6,648 bases of DNA, taken from Streptosporangiaceae bacterium (lineage in GTDB: Bacteria; Actinomycetota; Actinomycetes; Streptosporangiales; Streptosporangiaceae). Under the pieces are notes generated by a model. It was not told where the DNA came from. It made no database searches and was given only the letters and a program-made list of their open reading frames with translations. Position 1 is the stretch's first letter; every line of letters begins with the position of its first letter. Positions 1-5,396 of the stretch are shown here, one piece after another. The translations under genes and the position numbers were made by a program. Location of the stretch: positions 1 through 6,648 of the forward strand of contig JASHTQ010000410.1 of NCBI GenBank assembly GCA_030040475.1, read 5' to 3'.

Positions 1-31
1 CTGCTCGGCGGCTAGGCGCCGGCCCTGCGGT

Positions 32-549
32 TCACCTAGTGTCCGGCCTCGCGGCGTTGCGCTGGATCTCGCGGGCGCGGCACGCCGCCCGGCGGGCATC
101 CTCGGCGGCCCGGCGATAGTGGGCGGCATACCGGGAATCGCGGTCAGCCATCTCGTCATGGATGCGCGCGACGCTCTCTTCCGTCCGCACCAGCCGCGCC
201 GCCAGCTCAGCCAGGCGCGCACGCCTTGCCTGGACCGCTCGATCTGCTCGTCCGCGTCGATCAGCGGAGCCGCTGTGTCCCGGGCGATCGGCGAGGAGTC
301 GGCGCTTGTATCGGGCTGCAGCCGCCGCACCGCCGCTACGCGTTCCCGCGCCTCCTCTATCAGGCGTCTTCCGGTCTCCCTGATTTCGCATGACCGTGCC
401 AGCGCCTGCTCGATCCTTTCGTCTCTATCTGCAGCCGCGGGCGGGTCATCCCGCGCTGCCTTGACGGGCTTCAGCTCGCGGATGGTTTCAGCGAAACCTC
501 CCGAAGAATTGGCTGCACCGTGACCGTTGCCCCCGGCGCGGCAGTCCAT
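32..549 (-). pseudogene. Coiled-coil hypothetical protein, split by a frameshift
   Basis: I do not recognise the family. Two minus-strand frames together give one plausible charged, helical protein of about 170 residues. The first frame runs from an ATG at 549 and includes FAETIRELKPVKAARDD, IEEARERVAAVRRLQPD and LIDADEQIERS. The coding signal then moves to the frame ending in a TGA at 32-34, with RRARLAELAARLVRTEES and IHDEMADRDSRYAAHYRR. Beyond about 225 the first frame turns into tryptophan/arginine-rich nonsense and stays open to the window edge. Before about 245 the second frame is Gly/Arg-rich nonsense. One missing base near 210-245 would join them. The heptad-like Ala/Leu/Arg/Glu pattern suggests coiled coil, with no membrane segment. 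The start is uncertain: no good ribosome binding site precedes 549, and a GTG at 567 is an alternative. The gene begins 27 bases after the STAS gene's stop, so it was probably co-transcribed. Either a decayed gene or a sequencing indel. Confidence 0.55.
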
Positions 550-576
550 GCATGCTGTCGCAGACACGGCCCAGTG

Positions 577-939
577 TCAGGCCGGATGGCTGCTCGCGGG
601 CGCTTCGGCGAGGGCCTCCTCCAGACTGGTGAAGGTCGGCAGCAGACGGTCGACACCGACGATGGCCAGAAGCCGTATTACGGAACCGGCACCGACCAGG
701 AGCCGTAGGCCGCCGCCCGCGGCCGCCAACCGCTTATGCTCCTGCAGTAGCTGGTTCAGCGCGGCGGAATCGCAGAATGTCGTCTCGCTCATGTCGACCA
801 CCAGCACGGTGTGCCCGGCGTCCGTGCATGACCGGATTGCTCGCAACAGCTCGCCCGCGTTGGTGACATCTATCTCGGCGGGCGACGACACCACCGGCAC
901 TCCCTTAACCCGCCTGACCTCACAGCCCTTTCCAGGCAT
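577..939 (-). CDS. STAS-domain anti-sigma factor antagonist
   Basis: A 120-residue cytoplasmic protein with a single STAS domain at about residues 8-110, the usual size for this family. Visible features are the first-strand motif PAEIDVTNAGELL (20-32, the counterpart of the family's G-E-[IL]-D motif), the core strand TVLVVDMSETTF (44-55), and the CDSAALNQLL loop-helix. In that loop Ser58 sits where SpoIIAA/RsbV-type antagonists are phosphorylated (the D-S-[SA] motif). Such proteins, when dephosphorylated, bind an anti-sigma kinase and release its sigma factor. That role is inferred from the family. The ATG at 939 is preceded by a weak GGTGGGG ribosome binding site. No sigma factor or intact anti-sigma kinase lies in the window, although 2011-2175 looks like the tail of one. 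The downstream neighbour on the same strand is the broken coiled-coil gene, which may have been its functional partner. Confidence 0.88.
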   Translation of the reverse strand: MPGKGCEVRRVKGVPVVSSPAEIDVTNAGELLRAIRSCTDAGHTVLVVDMSETTFCDSAALNQLLQEHKRLAAAGGGLRLLVGAGSVIRLLAIVGVDRLLPTFTSLEEALAEAPASSHPA

Positions 940-1008
940 GTCACCCCACCGGCGTGGATCGGACGCAGGAGTATGGCCGGAAACGGGCCGACTGGGGATT
1001 CGGGCAAA

Positions 1009-1031
1009 AGCCAGCCCGGAACCGGCTGGCT
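1009..1031 (-). terminator. Inverted repeat with T-run, terminator-like or leader hairpin
   Basis: AGCCAGCC (1009-1016) and GGCTGGCT (1024-1031) form a perfect 8-bp stem with a 7-base loop. Read on the minus strand, the stem is followed by TTTTGCCCG, with the T-run starting at the end of the stem. This resembles an intrinsic terminator. It lies about 70 bases upstream of the STAS start, so it could instead be a leader hairpin/attenuator or an operator. Function is inferred only. Confidence 0.35.
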
Positions 1032-1187
1032 CGACAACCGTCAGCCCCTATCGTACCGGGCTGGACATGATTCAGGCCAGGTGCGGTTCGGTCCGGCCGA
1101 CGAAATGATCATGCCGAAGGCCACGTCGGAAGGGTGATTCCTGCTCATCTGGGTAGTGGTGCGGCCGCACAGGTCTCCGAGGAGCCG

Positions 1188-1194
1188 AGAAGGA
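1188..1194 (+). promoter_or_regulatory. Ribosome binding site for the small Cys protein
   Basis: AGAAGGA lies 6 bases before the ATG at 1201. It supports that start over the in-frame GTG at 1156, which would add 15 residues and has no comparable site. Confidence 0.6.
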
Positions 1195-1200
1195 CCGAGC

Positions 1201-1386
1201 ATGGATCCATTCCGCAAATACCTGCAGGCCATCTCCGCCACGCAGCATTGTCCCGTCGGCCGGTGCGCGGTGTGCGCGAGCGAGCCGACGCTGGTGCGGC
1301 AGCAGTTCGCCGACCTGGTCCGGCGCTGCTGGAGCCCGCCGGAGATAGACATTCTCAGCAAGGCGGCGCGATCCGCGCTGCTGTGA
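1201..1386 (+). CDS. Small cysteine-containing hypothetical protein
   Basis: A 61-residue protein that I cannot assign to a family. The ATG start has a good ribosome binding site (AGAAGGA, 6-base spacing). The N-terminal half has a cysteine cluster His16-Cys17-x4-Cys22-x2-Cys25, and a fourth cysteine, Cys43, lies in the C-terminal part. The rest is predicted to be helical (QQFADLVRRCW, then PPEIDILSKAARSALL). The cysteine and histidine set could bind a metal ion or form a redox site, but the spacing fits no zinc-ribbon motif I know well. There is no signal peptide or membrane segment, so the protein is probably cytoplasmic. The ChaB gene follows 63 bases downstream on the same strand with its own strong ribosome binding site, so the two may share a transcript. 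Confidence 0.6.
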   Translation: MDPFRKYLQAISATQHCPVGRCAVCASEPTLVRQQFADLVRRCWSPPEIDILSKAARSALL

Positions 1387-1434
1387 CCGGCATGCCTCCT
1401 GCCCGGGCGACGCCAGACATCCGCGCAGTTCGGA

Positions 1435-1442
1435 AAAGGAGG
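1435..1442 (+). promoter_or_regulatory. Strong ribosome binding site for chaB-like gene
   Basis: AAAGGAGG, close to a perfect anti-16S match, sits 7 bases before the ATG at 1450 and fixes that start. Confidence 0.75.
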
Positions 1443-1449
1443 ACGCGAC

Positions 1450-1710
1450 ATGCCAAGATCCAGGCGATACGGGCGGCCTGACGGCCTTCCCGTGTCCCTC
1501 CGACGCTCGAGCCCTGAGGCACAGGCGACCTTTGTCGAGGCGCGCGAGAACGCCGTGCAGGCCTACGGCGACTCAGATCGGGCCTACCGGGCTGCCTTCG
1601 ACGCGCTGAAGCAGAAGTTCGAGAAACGAGGCGACCACTGGATCGCCAAGCGCGACGACCCCGCCGGCCAAGCTGCGGGTAGGCCGGGAGAGGCCGATGT
1701 CGCCGGTTAG
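1450..1710 (+). CDS. ChaB family protein
   Basis: An 86-residue protein matching the ChaB family across residues 12-66. The helical core is GLPVSLRRSSPEAQATF, then VEARENAVQAY, a short DSDRAYRAAFDALKQKFEK stretch (the family's usual A-x-x-x-A-W/F-x-x-[LV]-K-x-K-[YF] block), and the closing GDHWIAK that corresponds to the G-x-x-W signature. The C-terminal 20 residues are Gly/Ala/Asp-rich and probably disordered. ChaB was named as a putative cation-transport regulator beside ChaA in E. coli. In actinomycetes it often occurs as a stand-alone small protein, and its biochemical role is not established. No cation antiporter is present here. The downstream gene is convergent, with only 22 bases between the two stops. 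Confidence 0.85.
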   Translation: MPRSRRYGRPDGLPVSLRRSSPEAQATFVEARENAVQAYGDSDRAYRAAFDALKQKFEKRGDHWIAKRDDPAGQAAGRPGEADVAG

Positions 1711-1732
1711 ACCGGAGACGGCGTGAGGTCGG

Positions 1733-1990
1733 TCAGTGGTTGCGGAGGGCGTCGATCAGCTGGGCCTTGCTCATCTTGGAACGGCCCTCGATGCCGATCT
1801 CCCTGGCCCGCCGGACCAGGTCCTGCTTGGTCCAGTCGTCGTAAGAGCCGCTCTTGCCGCCCTTGCGGCCGACCTGGCCGATCGAGGTGTTCGCGGCCGC
1901 ATTGGCGATGCGGGCCGACTTCTCCTTGCTCTCGCCATGCTCGCGGAGCTTGCGGTAGGTCTTCTCGTCCTTGATCTGTGCCCTCGGCAT
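1733..1990 (-). CDS. Rho_N/SAP-like small protein (Rho termination factor N-terminal-like)
   Basis: An 85-residue basic protein. The N-terminal half has the conserved-looking stretch IKDEKTYRKLREHGESKEK (6-24) and ARIANAAAN (26-34), then a Gly/Lys linker GRKGGKSGSYDDWTK (41-55). The C-terminal 30 residues, DLVRRAREIGIEGRSKM then SKAQLIDALRNH, form the helix-extended-helix of Rho_N/SAP-type modules, which bind nucleic acid in Rho. Such stand-alone proteins are often labelled Rho termination factor N-terminal domain proteins, and their function is unknown. It is not a Rho factor because it lacks the ATPase. The ATG at 1990 is chosen because GAGGAGG lies 4 bases upstream. A longer in-frame version starting at 2101 has no such support and would translate Arg/Gly-rich noise. 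It faces the ChaB gene. Confidence 0.85.
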   Translation of the reverse strand: MPRAQIKDEKTYRKLREHGESKEKSARIANAAANTSIGQVGRKGGKSGSYDDWTKQDLVRRAREIGIEGRSKMSKAQLIDALRNH

Positions 1991-1994
1991 GACG

Positions 1995-2001
1995 CCTCCT
2001 C
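1995..2001 (-). promoter_or_regulatory. Ribosome binding site deciding the Rho_N-like start
   Basis: On the minus strand GAGGAGG is followed by CGTC and then the ATG at 1990. The strength and spacing make this the start, rather than the upstream in-frame codon at 2101. Confidence 0.65.
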
Positions 2002-2010
2002 GCGAGTGAG

Positions 2011-2175
2011 CTACCGGTTCCCCTTGCCCGCGATCACCAGGCCAAACCACAGGGCCGCCGACTCGCGAGCCAGGCCGCCTCGGCTGGGAAGCCTGGCCCA
2101 CACGAGTCGGCCGCCGTCGCTGGTGGTCTGCACGCCCCAGCCGGCCAGGCCGCCCGTCAGGGCCTCGGTGACGGT
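2011..2175 (-). pseudogene. Remnant of an RsbW-like ATP-binding (HATPase_c) protein C-terminus
   Basis: A minus-strand frame with no start codon in a plausible place gives about 54 residues: TEALTGGLAGWGVQTT, then SDGGRLVWARLP, ending VIAGKGNR and a TAG stop. The spacing of W-G-V followed by D-G-G-[RK]-x-V-W-x-x-L-P is the usual C-terminal signature of actinomycete anti-sigma-kinase-like ATP-binding proteins, which read roughly W-G-V...G-K-T-V-W-F-E-L. The frame opens directly after a TGA at 2176-2178, and the expected N-, G1- and G2-box regions are absent, so at most a decayed tail survives. Just upstream in another frame, LRHAAGL could continue it across a frameshift, but this is uncertain. 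It could also be chance coding resemblance in GC-rich DNA. Confidence 0.35.
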
Positions 2176-2229
2176 TCAGCCCCGCGGCGTGGCGCAGGTT
2201 TGCTGACCGGGTGAAGGGCCGCTAGGGGC

Positions 2230-2799
2230 TCACAACGTCACGTCTCGGGTGATCGGCGGCGCGGGGTCGTCGTGCAGCATGTTCAGCATGACCCGCTTGC
2301 CGGTTAGCTGCTCCAGCTCGGCCCGGAGGCGGTCGATCTCGGCGCCGCCGTGGCCGAACAAGACCCCGGGCCGGGCGGTATGGATGTCGACCCGGACGTG
2401 GTCCATGTCCCCGCCGACCCCGACCGCGGTAACGCCAGCCGCCTGCCCTATCCGGCGGCGGATCACGTCGTCGATCTCCTCGACGCGCAGGTCCTGAACC
2501 GTCAGGAGCTGTGATCCGGCGGCGAGCCCGGCGTCCTGGGACCCGGCCAGCTCGAGGTGATCCGCCAGCAGCCGGTTTGCCATCTCCCGCCTGCCCTGCT
2601 CGTCCGCCGCCGCGTACGCCCGGGCGGCATCCTCGGTCAGCGCCAGGTCCACGTGCGGGTTCAGGAACACCCGCAGTGCCGCCGGCGGCTGGCCCGGATC
2701 ACGCGCGGCGATGACCTCGCGGCGGGCGACGGTGTACTTCTCCCCGGTCTGCGCCATCCGGGCACGGACCTGCTTCTTGAACGCGCTGTCGTCGGTCAC
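2230..2799 (-). CDS. Protein with C-terminal ribosomal protein S3-like KH domain
   Basis: A 189-residue protein. Residues 5-30 are a basic helical segment ([20 protein letters not shown]). Residues 38-110 hold [20 protein letters not shown] and further helices ([19 protein letters not shown]). Residues 108-175 resemble the type II KH domain of ribosomal protein S3. After helix [13 protein letters not shown] comes [19 protein letters not shown], then [20 protein letters not shown], very close in wording to bacterial S3, including the GxxG loop as Gly149-His-Gly-Gly152. S3 usually has a basic pair in that loop, so the His/Gly change may alter RNA binding. It is not S3: the S3 C-terminal domain is missing and the N-terminal part differs. 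RNA binding or ribosome association is inferred. The GTG start at 2799 has GAGGG 7 bases upstream. The neighbouring gene at 3065 is divergent. Confidence 0.78.
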   Translation of the reverse strand: MTDDSAFKKQVRARMAQTGEKYTVARREVIAARDPGQPPAALRVFLNPHVDLALTEDAARAYAAADEQGRREMANRLLADHLELAGSQDAGLAAGSQLLTVQDLRVEEIDDVIRRRIGQAAGVTAVGVGGDMDHVRVDIHTARPGVLFGHGGAEIDRLRAELEQLTGKRVMLNMLHDDPAPPITRDVTL

Positions 2800-3064
2800 G
2801 CCATGTCCCTCGCGGCGACGCTGCCCCGCGCCCCGATCGCCTGGCTCAGCGGTGACCGATGTGTCCCAGCTAGCGCGAACCGGCGGCCCTTGTCCTCGCC
2901 GCTGCCGCGGGCGCGGGCCACGGCAGCTCGGAGTACGGCAGGCGCTCCTGCCTGTACCCAGACTACAACCCGACTACTCAGCTTGAGTTTTTGCCTCTGC
3001 TGTCCCGCTTAGCAAGCGCAGGTGCACGACGCGATGTAAGCCGTGACTTGACCTTCCCTGCGGC
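2800..3064. promoter_or_regulatory. Divergent intergenic region with an inverted repeat
   Basis: This 265-base region separates the divergent starts at 2799 (minus) and 3065 (plus). I see no convincing coding frame in it. GGCAGG (2937-2942) and CCTGCC (2947-2952) form a stem with a CGCT loop, extended by TAC/GTA outside one bulged base (2934-2956). This could be an operator or a transcript hairpin. A TTGAGT at 2983-2988 on the plus strand could be a -35 element, but no good -10 follows at the usual distance. TTGACC at 3048-3053 is too close to the start to act as one. Neither promoter can be placed reliably. Confidence 0.35.
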
Positions 3065-4482
3065 ATGATGTCTGACATGACTGTCGCGGGAGATCTCTCG
3101 GATGCAGAACAGCGGGTCTGGGATGCCTTCCCGACTGGAAAGATCGTTGAATTCGGGACTGAGAATGCGGGCGACGACGACCCGGCGGCCGGCGAAAGCT
3201 GGGGGCTTGACCGCCAAGTGCGCGCCGAAGTGCTGGCAAGACTGTTGTGCGGCGCCCTCGAAGTAGAGGTAGGTCAGACGGGAGGCATTTACCTTATTCG
3301 GGCCCGCATCACTGGGGAACTCAGGCTCCCAGACGTCACATTGAAGCATCGACTACACCTTGATAGGTGCCATGTTGCAGACGGCATCGATCTCTCAGCG
3401 GCGACCACTCGGACACTGGACCTACGAGGTTGCCAAATCGGCGCAATTAGCCTTTATAACGCGAACGTCAACGGAGCCTTCAATCTCAGCGGCGCGCGCC
3501 TGGACGGCAAGGACGGACCCGCCCTGGCCGCTCAGGGACTCACCGTCACCGGCACGATGTTCTGCGACGAGGAGTTCCATGCCGACGGGGCGATCGACCT
3601 GTCCGGCGGCAGCATCGGCAGCCAGCTCAGCTTCAGCGGCGCGCACCTGCACGGCAAGGACGGACCTGCGCTGACCGCCCAGGGACTCACCGTCACCGCA
3701 GACATGATTTGCAGCGGCGGGTTCCAGGCCGACGGCGCCGTTGACCTGTCCAGCGCCAGGATCGGCAGTCAGCTCATCCTCAGCGGCGCGCACCCGGCCG
3801 GGAAGGACGGACCCGCCCTGAACGCTCGGGAACTCACCGTTTCCGGCAAGATGTACTGCGACCAGGGGTTCCAGGCCAACGGGGCGATCGTACTAGCGGA
3901 CGCGAAGATCGGCACGCTTGTTGATCAGCGGGAGTCCTGGTCTCAAAACTTGCGCCTTGACGGACTGACCTACGGTGATATGACCTATCTGCCCGCCCGC
4001 CAACGGCTGGAGTGGCTCGGCCGAACTGCCTTTACTGGCCTCAGCCATATGAGGAACTGGCCGCGTACTATCGGCGGCTGGGCCATGATGACCAGGCCCG
4101 CCGCGTGCTTCTCGCCAGGCAGCGCCGACGCAGACGGCAACGTCCCTGGTGGATGCGAGGATGGGGATTGCTGCAGGACGCTCTCGCTGGTTATGGGTAT
4201 GCGCCGGGCCGCGCCTTGCTGCTGCTGGCCGGTGCGTTCATCGCTGGATGGCTGGTGTTCAGTACCCACCACCCAATTCCCGTGGGACCGGGCCCGCATC
4301 CGGTTTTCAACGCTGCCCTGTACGCGCTTGACGTACTTATCCCGGCACCCACGCTCGGGCAGGCCAGCGATTTTGATCCGCAAGGGGCAGCGCTCGCCGT
4401 GGCAGCCGGGCTTCACGTTTTCGGCTGGCTGCTCGCAATCACTGTGCTTGCTGCGATCACGCGAACCTTCAGCAGGACGTAG
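3065..4482 (+). pseudogene. Beta-helix repeat protein with C-terminal membrane module, frameshifted
   Basis: Frame one starts at an ATG at 3065 (in-frame ATGs also at 3068 and 3077; no clear ribosome binding site). Residues 1-75 are acidic and helical, then short beta-type repeats follow, including three 49-residue units with GKDGPAL at residues 148, 197 and 246. The frame-one signal ends at TYLPARQRLEWLGR (about 4020). The natural continuation is in another frame: WPQPYEELAAYYRRLGHDDQ, ARRVLLARQRRRRR, then two membrane segments, GRALLLLAGAFIAGWLVF and ALAVAAGLHVFGWLLAITVL, ending in a TAG at 4480-4482. One missing base near 4017-4042 would restore a protein of about 470 residues. The order of repeats, PQPYE-x-L-A-x-Y-Y-R motif, Arg-rich stretch and paired helices matches a streptomycete family often labelled membrane-associated oxidoreductase. 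I see no oxidoreductase site, so that label is doubtful. Frame one runs on to 4537 as Cys/Trp/Arg-rich nonsense. Confidence 0.7.
3506..3946 (+). repeat. Three tandem 147-bp units inside the beta-helix gene
   Basis: Units begin at 3506, 3653 and 3800, each at the codons for G-K-D-G-P-A-L, so the period is exactly 147 bases (49 codons). By hand count units one and two are roughly 80% identical in DNA, including a shared CAGGGACTCACCGTCACC. Unit three is more diverged, especially after its first 100 bases. Each unit encodes G-K-D-G-P-A-L, L-T-V-[TS], an M-x-C-[DS] turn, [EG]-F-[HQ]-A-[DN]-G and then, in the first two, D-L-S-x-x-x-I-G-S-Q-L. This pattern suits stacked coils of a right-handed beta-helix. 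Confidence 0.8.
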
Positions 4483-4619
4483 GAGCGCAGGCTGCCGTAC
4501 TCAACAGCGTTCCGCGTTGTGCGCACCTGCGACCTAACGGGCATGGTTCCCTGAATTCTCAGCCCGCGGCGGGGGCGCCGAGGGTTGTCCGCTAGTGGGC
4601 TAGGACCACGTAGCGCAGT
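4483..4619. other. Convergent intergenic spacer
   Basis: This spacer lies between the ends of the beta-helix gene (4482, plus) and the ABC permease gene (4620, minus). It contains a short GC-rich self-complementary stretch (CCCGCGGCGGG, about 4563-4573) but no convincing stem followed by a T-run. I see no gene or clear terminator in it. Confidence 0.4.
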
Positions 4620-5396
4620 TCAGGCGTCGCGGAAGCGGAACACGAGGGCGCCGAGGACGAGCGCGCCGGCGGCCCATAGGGCGAGGACGCCTAGGCCCTC
4701 CCAGGGGGTGAGGGGCAGGGTTTTCAGGTTGACCGTGGCCTGGATGTCGAGGCCGGCGGTCATCGGGCCGATCTGCTCCAGGTGCCGGTACCAGTGCTGG
4801 TTGCCGATCGCGCTGGCCACGACGGGGAACACGTAGAGCAGGCCGAGGACGAGGCCGATCGCCACCGCCGTCTCCCGGACGGCGATCGCCACGCCGAGGC
4901 TGAGCAGCGCGATCAGGGCGAGGTAGAGGACCGACCCGCAGGCGGCCCGCAGCACCGGCCCGTTGCCCGGGGACAGCGGGGGGTAGCCGTGCGCCGGGGT
5001 GAAGCCGTGCCCGGGCAGGATCAGCCGTCCGGCCAGCACGGACGCGAGCACGGCCACGGCGGCGGCGGCGAGGACCAGGCCGGCCACCAGCGCGGCCTTG
5101 GCGGCCAGCACCTCCAGGCGGCGCGGCATCGCGGCCAGCGTGACCTTGATCATGCCCGTGCTGTACTCGTTGCCGACCGCGAGCACGGCGATGACCGCGA
5201 CCATCACCTGGCCGACCTGGACCCCGGTGAGGCTGAGCTTGGCGGGGTCTGACCCGCAGCCGCTTGACGTGCAGGTGACGGCGGCGTCCACGGTCGCGCT
5301 CACCGCGACGGTGAGCACGACCGTGCCGATCAGCAGCCAGCCGGTGCTTGCCACGGTGCGGAGCTTGGTCCACTCCGCGTGCAGGGCAAGGGTCAC
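4620..5396 (-). CDS. ABC-2 type transporter permease subunit
   Basis: A 258-residue integral membrane protein, typical for ABC-2 permeases. The cytoplasmic start LHAEWTKLRTVAST (5-18) is the usual E-W-x-K-[LF]-R-[TS] entry motif. About six hydrophobic segments follow, near residues 19-38, 58-75, 100-124, 152-173, 176-197 and 235-254. Between the second and third lies GNEYSTGMIKVTLAAMPRR (75-93), the cytoplasmic E-Y-x-x-G-x-I-[KR]-x-T-L motif of this class. The loop after the first segment has two cysteines (Cys42, Cys47) that could form an extracytoplasmic disulfide. The GTG start at 5396 overlaps the upstream gene's TGA as GTGA and is preceded by GGAGGG, which points to translational coupling. 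A longer reading of this frame to 5774 merely overlaps the upstream permease out of frame. The substrate is unknown, and the ATP-binding subunit would be expected outside the window. Confidence 0.9.
   Translation of the reverse strand: MTLALHAEWTKLRTVASTGWLLIGTVVLTVAVSATVDAAVTCTSSGCGSDPAKLSLTGVQVGQVMVAVIAVLAVGNEYSTGMIKVTLAAMPRRLEVLAAKAALVAGLVLAAAAVAVLASVLAGRLILPGHGFTPAHGYPPLSPGNGPVLRAACGSVLYLALIALLSLGVAIAVRETAVAIGLVLGLLYVFPVVASAIGNQHWYRHLEQIGPMTAGLDIQATVNLKTLPLTPWEGLGVLALWAAGALVLGALVFRFRDA

Larger units (their letters stand above)
940..1200. other. Divergent intergenic region between STAS gene and small Cys gene
   Basis: This 261-base spacer separates the divergent starts at 939 (minus) and 1201 (plus), so it should hold promoters for both. 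I see no convincing coding frame. A TACGAT hexamer on the minus strand (1055-1050) is an acceptable -10 element for the STAS gene, but I found no good -35 at 16-18 bases. The clearest structure is the 8-bp inverted repeat at 1009-1031, listed separately. Confidence 0.4.

Noticed and set aside
119..523. Plus-strand frame of 134 codons
   Set aside because: Composition is Ser/Arg/Ala-rich without domain features and lies antisense to the coiled-coil gene, whose two minus frames look far more protein-like.
527..1108. Plus-strand frame of 193 codons antisense to the STAS gene
   Set aside because: The STAS domain on the minus strand is unmistakable. The plus frame is a Ser/Arg/Thr-rich shadow.
2230..2799. 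Calling this gene rpsC (ribosomal protein S3)
   Set aside because: Only the KH portion matches. The S3 C-terminal domain and the ribosomal operon neighbours are absent, and the N-terminal part is unrelated.
2978..3349. Minus-strand frame of 123 codons over the divergent region and beta-helix gene start
   Set aside because: No domain-like pattern. It lies antisense to the start of the repeat gene, whose acidic head looks protein-like.
4020..4045. Programmed -1 frameshift in the beta-helix gene
   Set aside because: I could not find a slippery X-XXY-YYZ heptamer in the right phase. An indel is simpler, especially with a second break of the same sense near 225.
4483..4537. Tail of the long plus frame from 3065 running to 4537
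   Set aside because: After about 4020 this frame becomes Cys/Trp/Arg-rich and lies over the membrane-helix coding frame that ends at 4482, so its last part is a frameshift product.
4600..5373. Minus-strand frame of 257 codons
   Set aside because: Extreme Arg/Gly/Pro/His content; it is the shifted shadow of the ABC permease.
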